Assembly: GCA_964484785.1 (NCBI GenBank)
Contig: CAZAFD010000007.1
Coordinates: 1-32,691, forward strand
DNA length: 32,691 bases
Direction of reading: 5' to 3'
Origin: CAZAFD01 sp964484785
Lineage (GTDB): Bacteria > Pseudomonadota > Alphaproteobacteria > Rickettsiales > UBA1997
Part shown: piece by piece, positions 23,750-32,296 of the stretch
Layout of the letters: the number at the start of each line of letters is the position of its first letter
Position numbering within the stretch: position 1 is the stretch's first letter
Notes under the pieces: model-generated
The model's input: the letters and a program-made list of their open reading frames with translations, nothing else
Told to the model about the DNA's origin: nothing
The model's database searches: none
Made by a program: the position numbers and the translations under genes

Positions 23750-24658
23750 ATGGAAGAAAATTTAAATGAAGCACAGGAAGTTGTTTCTGAAGTTCAGCAA
23801 AAAGTTAACGAACCTCTATTTACAATTAAGGATTTATTAGAAGCCGGCGTACATTTTGGTCATAAAACCATGAGATGGAATCCTAAAATGGCTCCATATA
23901 TTTATGGATCTAAAAACGGTCTTCATATAATTGATCTAACACAAACATCAATTTTAATAAAGGAAGCTCTTAAAATACTTAAAAATATTGCTTCAAAGAG
24001 AGGTAAAATTCTTTTTGTTTGTACAAAAAAACAGGGAGCCGAAAGTGTAAGCAGAATGGCTCAAGCTTGCGGTCAATGTTATGTTACACATAAGTGGCTT
24101 GGCGGAATGTTAACCAACTGGAGGACTATTTCTCAAACCATTAGAAAGATTAAGTCCATAGAGAGCAAAATTGAAGGTTCAGAAGAAAACTTTTTAAAGA
24201 AGGAGAAATTAAAACTACAAAAACAGAAAGAAAAGTTGGAGCAGAACTTTAATGGTATTAAATCAATGGGTGGTAAACCAGATCTAATTTTTGTAATTGA
24301 TGCTCCTAAGGAAAGTTTAGCAATAGCTGAAGCTAAGATTCTAGGTATTCCAGTTATGGCTATTACAGATACTAATGCAGATCCAGATAATATTGATTAC
24401 ATTATTCCAGGTAATGATGATTCTATAAAGTCTATTCAATTATATTGTGATATTATAGGTAAGACTCTACAGAGTGTAAAGACTAATAATATGTCAGATA
24501 GTAAGGTTAAAAAAATGTCTGAACAATCGAGTGTTACCAGAAAATCTAAGGTTCCTAGCGATAAGACAAAATCCTTTAAGAGTAAGGAAGGTAAAGGTAT
24601 AAGTAAGAAACCAGATGATCCGTCAGTAAAAGAGAAAGATAATAAAGTTAAAGAATAA
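23750..24658 (+). CDS. rpsB: 30S ribosomal protein S2, with charged C-terminal tail
   Basis: Structural protein of the small subunit needed for S1 binding. From the ATG at 23750 it has 302 residues. The diagnostic S2 motifs are LLEAGVHFGHKTMRWNPKM, GSKNGLHIIDLTQT, THKWLGGMLTNWRTISQTI, SMGGKPDLIFVIDAPKE and IPVMAITDTNADPDNIDYII. The coiled-coil insertion is at about residues 135-160. After residue 240 comes a Lys/Ser/Asp tail of about 55 residues that ordinary S2 proteins lack. A start at 23717 (two Met codons) cannot be excluded and would add 11 residues. Frames beginning further upstream lie in the terminator. It forms an operon with tsf, 13 bases downstream, the usual bacterial pair. Confidence 0.95.
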   Translation: MEENLNEAQEVVSEVQQKVNEPLFTIKDLLEAGVHFGHKTMRWNPKMAPYIYGSKNGLHIIDLTQTSILIKEALKILKNIASKRGKILFVCTKKQGAESVSRMAQACGQCYVTHKWLGGMLTNWRTISQTIRKIKSIESKIEGSEENFLKKEKLKLQKQKEKLEQNFNGIKSMGGKPDLIFVIDAPKESLAIAEAKILGIPVMAITDTNADPDNIDYIIPGNDDSIKSIQLYCDIIGKTLQSVKTNNMSDSKVKKMSEQSSVTRKSKVPSDKTKSFKSKEGKGISKKPDDPSVKEKDNKVKE

Positions 24659-24671
24659 TCGCGGTAACAAA

Positions 24672-25595
24672 ATGGCTGATTTAAAATTAATTAAGCAATT
24701 AAGAGAGGCTACTGGATGTGGTATAGCTGATTGTAATAAAGCGCTTGCGGCTTGCAACAATGATTATCAAGAAGCGGTTGATTGGTTAAGAAAAAAAGGC
24801 TTATCTTCCGCGGCTAAGAAAAGTGCAAGAGTAACAACAGAAGGTTTAATTGGTATTCACAACACAGGGAATAAAGCTGTTATTGTTGAAGTAAATTCAG
24901 AGACGGACTTTGTTGCAAAAAACGATAGATTTCAGGAATTAGTACTAAATACCTTGACCGCTGGTTTTGAAGTAAAAGGATCAGATAATTTTATTGAAGA
25001 TTTAAAACAAGTCCAAGTTAATGGACACCAGATTGTAGACGAATTAACTGAAAAAATTGCTGTTATAGGAGAAAATCTTCAAATTAGACGTGGTAAAAAG
25101 GTAGAATTGGCAGGCGATGGGTTGGTTGTATCATATCTACACAACGCTATTTCTGATAAATTAGGAAAAATAGGTGTAGTTGTAGTTCTTAAATCTAAGG
25201 CAGACCATAATAAGTTACAAGAACTTGGTAAACAAATAGCTATGCATGTAGCAGCTAGCAAGCCAGAGTTTTTATCGGAAAAAGATGTTCCAGCTGAGCG
25301 TTTGCAAAGAGAGAAAGATATTCTTATAGAACAAGCAAAGACTTCCGGTAAACCTATGGATATCATAGAAAAGATGATTCAGGGTAGAATCAGAAAGTTC
25401 TACGAAGATATATGTCTATTGAATCAGAATTTTGTCATGAACGATAAGCTAAAAATTTCAGATGTTCTTGCACAATTTTCTAAAGAAAACGGTAGTTCTG
25501 TGGAAATACAGGAATATGTACTATACGTATTAGGAGAAGGCATACAAAAGCAGGAGACCGATTTTGCGAGTGAAGTTTCATCTTTAGTTAAATAA
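24672..25595 (+). CDS. tsf: Elongation factor Ts
   Basis: Nucleotide exchange factor that regenerates EF-Tu-GTP. The 307 residues start with the UBA-like domain LIKQLREATGCGIADCNKAL and DWLRKKGLSSAAKKS, then the TDFVAKNDRF signature (residues about 79-88) that contacts EF-Tu, the two core subdomains, and the C-terminal segment with PMDIIEKMIQGRIRKFYEDI. The length fits. It is the second gene of the rpsB-tsf operon. The usual next genes pyrH and frr are absent. A bidirectional hairpin after the stop ends the unit. Confidence 0.97.
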   Translation: MADLKLIKQLREATGCGIADCNKALAACNNDYQEAVDWLRKKGLSSAAKKSARVTTEGLIGIHNTGNKAVIVEVNSETDFVAKNDRFQELVLNTLTAGFEVKGSDNFIEDLKQVQVNGHQIVDELTEKIAVIGENLQIRRGKKVELAGDGLVVSYLHNAISDKLGKIGVVVVLKSKADHNKLQELGKQIAMHVAASKPEFLSEKDVPAERLQREKDILIEQAKTSGKPMDIIEKMIQGRIRKFYEDICLLNQNFVMNDKLKISDVLAQFSKENGSSVEIQEYVLYVLGEGIQKQETDFASEVSSLVK

Positions 25596-25620
25596 GTCTT
25601 AGCCCAATGGGCTAAAACTT
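25594..25620. terminator. Bidirectional terminator between tsf and the Pif1-like gene
   Basis: TTAGCCC-AAT-GGGCTAA (25599-25615) extends, over one mismatch, with AAGT/ACTT (25594-25597 and 25617-25620). It spans both converging stop codons. T runs are short on both sides. The 11-base sequence AATGGGCTAAA is shared with the terminator at 7692-7717. Confidence 0.65.
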
Positions 25621-26878
25621 ATTTTAAGGAGGCATAAAATTCTAGAACCTTTAAGTTTGCTCTAATATTATTAACATTAAAAGCGCTTATAAATAACCCA
25701 CTTATATCTCTTACACGTGACAAAGCAGTGTATGTTTGTCCCTCTATAAAGGTGTGTTGTAGATCGCATTGAATTTTATCAAAAGTCATGCCTTGCGATT
25801 TATGAACAGTAATAGCCCATGCTAGTTTTAATGGTATTTGTATCATGCTTGCTTCGACTATTAATTCATTTGTAAGATGATTAAAGTTGTGTATTTCCCA
25901 CGCTTCTGGCGTGACAGTGATTACTTCTCCGTTTTCAAATTCTACAATTGGATAGTGTTTCTTTAAAGAAAAACCTACAACTATGCCGTTAGAGCCATTA
26001 ATGATACCTTGTTTTTGGTAGGTATTTTTTAACATGATAACTTGTGCTCCAAGCTTTAAATATAGTTTATCTTGAGCGATACAGTTGCTTTTTAAAAATT
26101 CAATTTTATTTAAGTTACCATCATATTGAGCTTCAAATACATGTTCTAATGAAGGAAGTTCTTGTAGTTTTGTTAAATTAATATGCTCTACAATATTATT
26201 GTGAGTAGATAAGATGGTTGGGGCGATATTAATGTGATGATTCTCCACTGCACAAAATCTTGTTTTTAGTAGTTTGATATCATCTATATCTTTAATCCCG
26301 TATCTTATATTATTTAAGAGTTTGAGAAATCTTGGATTCTTCTGTCTGAATATTTCTTGTAGCTCTATAACATAGATATTGGCTTCGATCCATGATTCGC
26401 TTTCAAAACAAAAAGATTTGCTCTTAACTGGTGGTAATTGTAAAAAATCTCCAAAAAGAACTAATTGTATCCCTCCAAAAGCTATATCTGAATCTCTGAC
26501 TTTTCTTAATAGTTGGTCTAACAATTCAAATGTTTCTTTAGATAACATAGATATTTCATCTATAGCGAGGATATCTGTGCTTTGTAACTTTCTTCGTATA
26601 TTAGTACCTCTAGAAGAGAAGGCTTTATTTATGATTTGTTCAAGTGGAACACTCTCTATACCTAGAGCCGCCCAGTGATGTAGAGTTACGCCATTTATAT
26701 TTACCGCGGCTATGCCGGTAGTGGCTGTTATTTGTAAATTTTTATTTTGTAAATCTCTTTTTAAGAATTGTAAAAGATATGATTTACCCGTACCTGCTGG
26801 CCCTGTTATAAATGTATTGTATCCGGATCGTATTAGATCTACTGCGCGCTTTTGCGATTCTGATAGATAAGCATACAT
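25619..26878 (-). CDS. Pif1-like superfamily 1B DNA helicase
   Basis: ATP-driven 5'-to-3' DNA helicase of the Pif1/RecD2 group. The 419 residues open with the Q motif-like segment LSESQKRAVDLIRSGYNTFI, Walker A GPAGTGKS (26-33), motif Ia TATTGIAAVNINGVTLHHWA, Walker B DEISM (107-111), motif III GDFLQLPPV (143-151), and further on motif V/VI WAITVHKSQGMTFDK (about 353-367) and TYTALSRVRD. It is short next to eukaryotic Pif1 and lacks accessory domains, but it is complete for the core. Such small Pif1 proteins occur in scattered bacteria. It is transcribed downstream of the M23 gene on the same strand, with a gap of seven bases. It may act on G-quadruplexes, R-loops or recombination intermediates. 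Confidence 0.93.
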   Translation of the reverse strand: MYAYLSESQKRAVDLIRSGYNTFITGPAGTGKSYLLQFLKRDLQNKNLQITATTGIAAVNINGVTLHHWAALGIESVPLEQIINKAFSSRGTNIRRKLQSTDILAIDEISMLSKETFELLDQLLRKVRDSDIAFGGIQLVLFGDFLQLPPVKSKSFCFESESWIEANIYVIELQEIFRQKNPRFLKLLNNIRYGIKDIDDIKLLKTRFCAVENHHINIAPTILSTHNNIVEHINLTKLQELPSLEHVFEAQYDGNLNKIEFLKSNCIAQDKLYLKLGAQVIMLKNTYQKQGIINGSNGIVVGFSLKKHYPIVEFENGEVITVTPEAWEIHNFNHLTNELIVEASMIQIPLKLAWAITVHKSQGMTFDKIQCDLQHTFIEGQTYTALSRVRDISGLFISAFNVNNIRANLKVLEFYASLK

Positions 26879-26885
26879 AATTTAA

Positions 26886-28364
26886 TTATATATTATTGAG
26901 GTCATTTTCTTGGGGTAAGATCTGTCTATATTCATCTATTTTTTTAACCTGTTTGTTGAATTCTATTAACTCTTGTTTATTCAACTTTATATTAGGTATA
27001 GCTTTCATAGAAGATGGATTTATTTGTTGGCCTTTATATAATACCTCATAATGTAAATGTGGACCTGTGGCTCTACCAGTTGAGCCTACATAGGCTATGA
27101 TTTCCCCTTGCTGTACGCGTTTGCCAACCTGTATATTTTTGGCGAATTTTGATATATGAGCATAGGCAGTTTGGTAGGTATCGTTGTGTTTAATTTTTAT
27201 ATAATTACCATATCCACCAGTAAAACCACGCTTTACAGCAACTACTACACCATTTCCTGCTGCAAATATTGGCGTACCCATTGGGGCTGCAAAATCTACT
27301 CCCCTGTGTGCTCTGGTATAGCCTAAGATTGGATGCTTTCTTTTAAGATTAAAACCTGAAGAAATTCTAGCGCCGTTTATTGGTGTTTTTAATAAAGATT
27401 TTTTACTGCTAACCCCATCCCTATTAAAATACATATTTCCATATTTTTTGCTTAGAAATTTGTAGATGCTAACATTATTAGATCTTGAATTTATGCTAGC
27501 AAATAATATATCACCGCTTTTAATTAACTGGCCTTGATCAGAATAAAATGTACTAAAAACTATTTCTAATGTATCATTTTTTTGAATATCTCTTTGAAAA
27601 TCAAAGTCGAAACTTAAATAATTAATCAAATTTACCATTATTGCTGGAGGAATGCCTGCATCAATACCATCTATATATAGACTATTTTTTACAGTAATAT
27701 TATATTTTAAATACTGTTCGTGTAACTTTATTTGCGCCTGTTTACCGACAAAATTGTTATCGTCTGTTCTTGCAATTATAATTTCTGAATTTGAATCTAG
27801 ATTAACTATTCTTAATTCGTCTAATACATTTTTATATTCTAGTCCTATATTAGGAGATTTATAGATTTCGGTTTTATATTTAAAATCTAACTCTTGGTTT
27901 ATCTTAAGAGACGAGATGGCAAAGTGTTTAGTTAATTCGTTTATAACTTTGTAAGCTTCCAATAATTCTAAATCCAATTGTTTTGTCAAAATATTTAACA
28001 AAGTATCGCCGGTTTTTATCTTATATTTTAAAATTTGATACTTTTTTACTTTATCTTGATTTATTGGTCCTTCAATTAAATATTTAGTATTCTCCGAAGT
28101 GATAGGAATGTTATTTTTTACAAGATTCTTTTTCAGATCTAAATGAGCTTTAAATGTCAAAAGAAACAACGACACTAAAATTGCTATCATTACAGTTATA
28201 AATTTCATCGAAGAATAATTTATTCTTTTTTCATAAAATTGATAAAATTTTTTGTGTTTTTCTTCGAAAAAATGGAAATTTATATTAAAAACAATCCACA
28301 AATGTGTAATCTTTTTCTTTATTTTTTGATATAATTTATGAAAATTATTTTTTCCTCTCCACAT
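26886..28364 (-). CDS. M23-family murein endopeptidase with LysM-like/OapA region
   Basis: Zinc endopeptidase that cuts peptidoglycan cross-links, like MepM. The 492 residues have a basic N terminus of about 52 residues, a membrane helix (about 53-72, KFITVMIAILVSLFLLTF), a LysM/OapA-type region (KYKIKTGDTLLNILTKQLDL, about 112-135), an SH3-like linker, and the M23 domain (about 345-445). The M23 ligands are HRGVDFAAPMGTPIFAAGNG (HxxxD) and GPHLHYEVLYKG (HxH). The N-terminal length is uncertain: a start at the Met of KFITV (28208) would leave an ordinary anchor. The gene is divergent from carD and runs into the Pif1-like gene. It complements the NlpC/P60 enzyme at 16726. Confidence 0.93.
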   Translation of the reverse strand: MWRGKNNFHKLYQKIKKKITHLWIVFNINFHFFEEKHKKFYQFYEKRINYSSMKFITVMIAILVSLFLLTFKAHLDLKKNLVKNNIPITSENTKYLIEGPINQDKVKKYQILKYKIKTGDTLLNILTKQLDLELLEAYKVINELTKHFAISSLKINQELDFKYKTEIYKSPNIGLEYKNVLDELRIVNLDSNSEIIIARTDDNNFVGKQAQIKLHEQYLKYNITVKNSLYIDGIDAGIPPAIMVNLINYLSFDFDFQRDIQKNDTLEIVFSTFYSDQGQLIKSGDILFASINSRSNNVSIYKFLSKKYGNMYFNRDGVSSKKSLLKTPINGARISSGFNLKRKHPILGYTRAHRGVDFAAPMGTPIFAAGNGVVVAVKRGFTGGYGNYIKIKHNDTYQTAYAHISKFAKNIQVGKRVQQGEIIAYVGSTGRATGPHLHYEVLYKGQQINPSSMKAIPNIKLNKQELIEFNKQVKKIDEYRQILPQENDLNNI

Positions 28365-28375
28365 TAAAATTTTAC

Positions 28376-28404
28376 TTGCCTGTTCCGTTAAAATAAGATA
28401 TACT
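28376..28404 (+). promoter_or_regulatory. carD promoter
   Basis: TTGCCT (28376-28381), a 17-base spacer and TATACT (28399-28404). The leader is about 75 bases long. Confidence 0.75.
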
Positions 28405-28423
28405 ATTCAACCGGTATATATAC

Positions 28424-28441
28424 CTCTAATATCAATTAGAG
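28424..28441 (+). promoter_or_regulatory. Hairpin in the carD leader
   Basis: CTCTAAT (28424-28430) and ATTAGAG (28435-28441) form a 7-bp stem with a 4-base loop. The right arm and what follows (CAATTAGAGATA, 28433-28444) recur exactly at 5494-5505 in the nifJ control region. A shared operator is possible; chance is also possible in AT-rich DNA. Confidence 0.45.
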
Positions 28442-28484
28442 ATAATAGAGTTTTATTAAAATTCAATATATTTTCTGAGGAATC

Positions 28485-29021
28485 ATGGTTTTAGGTTTCA
28501 GAATAAATGATTATTGTGTATATCGAACTCATGGAGTAGCTAAGGTTATTGATATACGACGCATAAAAGTTGGTGACTTTGAGAGCAAATGTTTTGTTTT
28601 ATATTTTAACAAAGAACAGCTTACATTAAGTGTGCCAGTGAAGTATAAGGACAATCAAGATATAAGGAGAATTAGTACAGAAGCCGAAATGGATAAGGCT
28701 TTTAACATCTTAAAAACTGGCCCCAAAAAATTAAAGGGAATGTGGAGTCGAAGAGTTCAAGAGTACGAAGAAAAGATTAATACAGGAGATATTCTATTGA
28801 TTGCTGAGGTTCTACAGGATCTAATTCGCGATGTAGATGATGCTGATAGATCCTATAGCGAAAGAATTATATATGAAACTGCTAAATATAGACTTGCTTC
28901 CGAGTATGCTGTTATAAAAAAGATACCATATGAAGAAGCAGAAAGGTATATATTGGATTTAGCTAAAGAGAAAATAGGTTTTGTTGATATGTCTGGTAAC
29001 GCTACAGCGGCGCGGGCCTAA
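28485..29021 (+). CDS. carD: CarD/CdnL-type RNA polymerase-binding regulator
   Basis: Binds the RNA polymerase beta subunit and stabilises open complexes at rRNA and other promoters. The 178 residues begin with the Tudor-like RID domain (RINDYCVYRTHGVAKVIDIR to LSVPVKYKDNQDIRRIST, about 1-65) and go on with the helical C-terminal domain (KKLKGMWSRRVQEYEEKINT, then LRDVD/RSYSERIIYETAK, and EEAERYILDLA). GAGG lies seven bases before the ATG, one of the better ribosome-binding sites in the window. It is controlled by the promoter at 28376. In alphaproteobacteria CarD (CdnL) is widespread and supports rRNA output. Confidence 0.95.
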   Translation: MVLGFRINDYCVYRTHGVAKVIDIRRIKVGDFESKCFVLYFNKEQLTLSVPVKYKDNQDIRRISTEAEMDKAFNILKTGPKKLKGMWSRRVQEYEEKINTGDILLIAEVLQDLIRDVDDADRSYSERIIYETAKYRLASEYAVIKKIPYEEAERYILDLAKEKIGFVDMSGNATAARA

Positions 29022-29192
29022 ATTAATGGTTATTTTTTACGATATAATTAAATAGTGTTTAAGTATATTGAGCTGTTGCTACCTTTATGTAAATCATTAT
29101 CAAAATGATCGATGTATAGACACAGGATTTATTCATTGAAATTTATATTATTAAATATACCCTTTCAGTATTACTAAGTTTTTCGGTTGTTT

Positions 29193-30641
29193 ATGATCAA
29201 AAAACCCGAGCTATTGTTGCCGGCTGGATCATTAGATAGGATGAAAACCGCTTTTTTGTATGGAGCGGACGCCGTTTATTGTGGCACTCCCTCAATGTCT
29301 TTAAGGGCCAAGTCTAAGTTTACAATAGAGGAGGTTAAAGAGGGCATTGAACTAGCTAATAAGCTAAATAAAAAAGTTTATTTAACTTTAAATCTAATAG
29401 CTCATAATAGCGATTTAAACAAATTGCCAGAATTCGCGGCAAGTCTAAAAGAGATTAACCCACATGGGGTAATTGTGGCAGATGTAGCTGTATTCAAATA
29501 TTTGAAAGAAAATGTTCCAAGTTTACACTTACATGTTTCTACACAATCTAACGTTTGTTCTTGGCTAGGAGTACAATTTTGGAAAGAGCAGGGTGCTTCA
29601 ATGTGTGTTTTAGGTAGAGAGGTTAGTATTAGTGAATTAAAGGAAATTAGAGAAAAGTGCCCGGATATTAAGTTAGAGACATTTATCCATGGTTCCATGT
29701 GCATGTCGTATTCAGGTAGATGTTTATTATCTAATTTTATGGCTAATAGAGGAGCTAATCAAGGCAAGTGTGCTCATTCGTGTAGATGGTCCTACCAATT
29801 ACATATGAAATTACGAGATGGAACTCTAAAGGACATTGATATTGATGAGAGTAATAGGGATTTATTTGAATTCTTATTAGAAGAGGAAACAAGACCTGGC
29901 CAATTTTTGGAAATAGATGAGTTAAATGGTAGGTCCCACATATTAAATTCCAAGGATTTATGTTTAATACCAAGACTTAATGAGTTTGTAGACTCCGGTA
30001 TTGATTGTTTAAAAATTGAGGGAAGAAATAAAACACAGTATTACGTGGCTTTGGTCGCTAAAACATACAGAACGGCGTTAGATGATTACCTTCGTGATCC
30101 GCAAGGTTGGGATGCCCGTAAATATTTAGATGAACTATACACTATATCAAATAGAGGATTTAGTTTGGCGTTCGCTGATGATAATTTGACACATTTGGCG
30201 AATAACTACTATAACACTAAATCTACTAGTGAATTTGAGTTTGCTGGTTATATACAAAATATAGATGAGCAAAATGTCTATTTAGCCGTCAAAAACAAGT
30301 TGCAAATGGGTGATACTATAGAATTTGTTTCTCCATGTCATTCAAATAAATTTGTGACATTGTCTAGAATTATTGATAGTGCAACCAATTTAGAACGTGA
30401 TTGTATAAACGCTGGGCAGCAACCAGTTATAACTTTGCCTATAGAATGGTTTGATATGAGCGCGGCAGAAATTGCGGCTCAATTACCAGTATTGACTGTT
30501 GCACGTAAACAAAAAAATATTTCAGATCTAGAAAAGGCTCGTATAGATTTAGATAAGGAGACTTTTAATCTGGAATTGGGTTTAGGATCTACTGATTTAT
30601 ATAATCGTAAATTACAGGTCTTTAAAGATTTATTAAAATAA
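29193..30641 (+). CDS. trhP: U32-family tRNA hydroxylation protein (TrhP/YegQ-like)
   Basis: Probably makes 5-hydroxyuridine at tRNA wobble position U34 from prephenate-dependent chemistry, as for E. coli TrhP (YegQ). The 482 residues from the ATG at 29193 align in order with YegQ: KPELLLPAGSLDRMKTAFLY, GADAVYCGTPSMSLR, IHGSMCMSYSGRCLLSNFM (U32 signature), NQGKCAHSCRWSY with Cys residues for the cluster, MNSKDL-equivalent LNSKDLCLIPRLNEF, and CLKIEGRNKTQYYVA. Residues about 425-482 are an extra helical tail. The frame could begin at a TTG two codons earlier, but the ATG is better placed. No clear Shine-Dalgarno sequence is seen. The malic enzyme gene follows after 17 bases, so the two share a transcript. 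RlhA-type U32 proteins are longer and are less likely. Confidence 0.9.
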   Translation: MIKKPELLLPAGSLDRMKTAFLYGADAVYCGTPSMSLRAKSKFTIEEVKEGIELANKLNKKVYLTLNLIAHNSDLNKLPEFAASLKEINPHGVIVADVAVFKYLKENVPSLHLHVSTQSNVCSWLGVQFWKEQGASMCVLGREVSISELKEIREKCPDIKLETFIHGSMCMSYSGRCLLSNFMANRGANQGKCAHSCRWSYQLHMKLRDGTLKDIDIDESNRDLFEFLLEEETRPGQFLEIDELNGRSHILNSKDLCLIPRLNEFVDSGIDCLKIEGRNKTQYYVALVAKTYRTALDDYLRDPQGWDARKYLDELYTISNRGFSLAFADDNLTHLANNYYNTKSTSEFEFAGYIQNIDEQNVYLAVKNKLQMGDTIEFVSPCHSNKFVTLSRIIDSATNLERDCINAGQQPVITLPIEWFDMSAAEIAAQLPVLTVARKQKNISDLEKARIDLDKETFNLELGLGSTDLYNRKLQVFKDLLK

Positions 30642-30658
30642 CAATTAATTTAAGCTAT

Positions 30659-31945
30659 ATGACACAAGTAAATAATAGAGAAGATGTTTATGAAAGATCA
30701 TTAAAATATCATGTAGATGGTAAACCTGGCAAGGTTAGTCTTGTTCCTACAAAACCATTAAACACTAAGGATGACTTAAGTCTTGCTTATTCTCCTGGTG
30801 TTGCTAAACCTTGTTTAGAAATAGCAGCAGATCCTGATAAAGTATATGATTATACTGCAAAAGGGAATTGCGTTGCTGTAATTTCAAATGGGACAGCAGT
30901 TTTAGGATTAGGTAATATAGGTGCTCAAGCTTCTAAACCAGTTATGGAAGGTAAAGCTGTATTGTTCAAAAAATTTGGCGACGTGGATGCTGTTGATATA
31001 GAGGTTGATACACAAGATGTAGATGAATTTATAAACTGTGTAAGATTTTTAGGTAAAACTTGGGGAGGTATCAACTTAGAAGATATAAAAGCTCCTGAGT
31101 GTTTTGAAATTGAAACAAGATTGCGTGATTTGATGGATATACCAGTGTTTCATGATGACCAACATGGTACGGCTGTGGCTATGGCTGGTGCTATGTTGAA
31201 TGCTTTATATATAGCTGGTAAAAAACTTGAAAACGTGCGTGTTGTAGTAAATGGTGCTGGTGCAGCTGCTATTGCTTGTGTGAATTTGTTGAAGTCTCTT
31301 GGTATAAAGGATATAATTCTTTGTGATACTAAAGGAGTAATATATGAAGGAAGAACGGTAGGTATGAATAAATGGAAAGAAAAACATGCTGTACGTACCG
31401 AATTCAGAACTCTAGAAGAGGCTATTAAAGGAGCTGACATATTTTTAGGTTTATCTGTAGCTGGTGCTCTCACACAAGATATGTTAAAATCAATGGCTAA
31501 AGATCCTATTGTTTTTGCTATGGCAAATCCTAAACCAGAGATAATGCCAGAAGATGCTTATGCAGCTAGAACTGATGTTATTATAGCCACTGGACGTTCT
31601 GACTATCCAAACCAAGTTAATAACGCAATATGTTTTCCTTATTTGTTCAGGGGTGCTTTGGATGTTAGAGCAAGTACTATTAATGAAGATATGAAAATTG
31701 CAGCAGCTCATGCTCTTGCGGAACTTGCTAGAGAAGATATTACTGATGAGGTTAGAAAAAATTACGGTGATTTGCAATTTGGCCGTAAATACATAATACC
31801 GGTGCCTTTTGATTCTAGATTAATGATAAATGTATCTTTAGCTGTTGCTAAAGCTGCGGTAGAAAGCGGAGTTGCAAAGAAACCAATTAATGATTGGGAA
31901 GCTTACAGGCAAAGCTTGACAAAAAGAGCTGCCGCAAGAATTTAA
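30659..31945 (+). CDS. maeB: NADP-type malic enzyme lacking the C-terminal PTA-like domain
   Basis: Oxidatively decarboxylates malate to pyruvate and CO2 (EC 1.1.1.40 or 1.1.1.38). The 428 residues hold the complete catalytic part: TKDDLSLAYSPGVAKPCLEI, NGTAVLGLGNIG, EGKAVLFKKFGDVDAVDIEV, FHDDQHGTAVAMAG, the NAD(P) site NGAGAAAIACVNLLKSLGI, MANPKPEIMP and TGRSDYPNQVNNAICFPYLF. Proteobacterial MaeB is usually about 760 residues with a C-terminal phosphotransacetylase-like regulatory domain; that half is missing and no remnant follows, because the next 60 bases hold a terminator hairpin. It ends in a basic QSLTKRAAARI. With PFOR it forms a malate-pyruvate-acetyl-CoA route. Confidence 0.95.
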   Translation: MTQVNNREDVYERSLKYHVDGKPGKVSLVPTKPLNTKDDLSLAYSPGVAKPCLEIAADPDKVYDYTAKGNCVAVISNGTAVLGLGNIGAQASKPVMEGKAVLFKKFGDVDAVDIEVDTQDVDEFINCVRFLGKTWGGINLEDIKAPECFEIETRLRDLMDIPVFHDDQHGTAVAMAGAMLNALYIAGKKLENVRVVVNGAGAAAIACVNLLKSLGIKDIILCDTKGVIYEGRTVGMNKWKEKHAVRTEFRTLEEAIKGADIFLGLSVAGALTQDMLKSMAKDPIVFAMANPKPEIMPEDAYAARTDVIIATGRSDYPNQVNNAICFPYLFRGALDVRASTINEDMKIAAAHALAELAREDITDEVRKNYGDLQFGRKYIIPVPFDSRLMINVSLAVAKAAVESGVAKKPINDWEAYRQSLTKRAAARI

Positions 31946-31975
31946 TTATAAATATAATTTATTCTAGTAAACACA

Positions 31976-32010
31976 AAGGCGTATAGCCCGTATGGACTAT
32001 ACGCCTTAAT
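31976..32010 (+). terminator. Terminator after maeB
   Basis: AAGGCGTATAG (31976-31986) pairs perfectly with CTATACGCCTT (31997-32007) around a 10-base loop. The T run is poor (TTAATATTT), so it may be a processing hairpin as well. Confidence 0.7.
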
Positions 32011-32117
32011 ATTTAGAATAGTCTTAATAAATTAATGGACGTTAACCTGCTTTAAAAGCCATATAACACTAAATTTGCTTGTAGAAAGAAAAATAAAAAA
32101 ATTTTTTTAAAAACGTG

Positions 32118-32146
32118 TTGACAATTAAATCAGTCAGATATATAAT
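32118..32146 (+). promoter_or_regulatory. rrs (16S) promoter, perfect sigma-70 consensus
   Basis: TTGACA (32118-32123), a 17-base spacer and TATAAT (32141-32146). All 12 consensus bases match. The AT-rich stretch just upstream (32091-32112) could serve as an UP element. Confidence 0.92.
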
Positions 32147-32277
32147 AATAATGTTCGGAGGTCAAAAACTATTATTCAATCAATTAGTAGTATTTAAGGG
32201 CAATCCACACCGAATGATGTTGATGTTTTTTATTGTGAATAGATAAGCATATGAGAAGAAATAATAAAGGTGATAGT

Positions 32278-32296
32278 AACAAAGATCATCTTTGTT
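32278..32296 (+). promoter_or_regulatory. Hairpin in the 16S leader
   Basis: AACAAAGA (32278-32285) and TCTTTGTT (32289-32296) form a perfect 8-bp stem with a 3-base loop. It could be an RNase III or antitermination element of the pre-16S. Confidence 0.5.
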
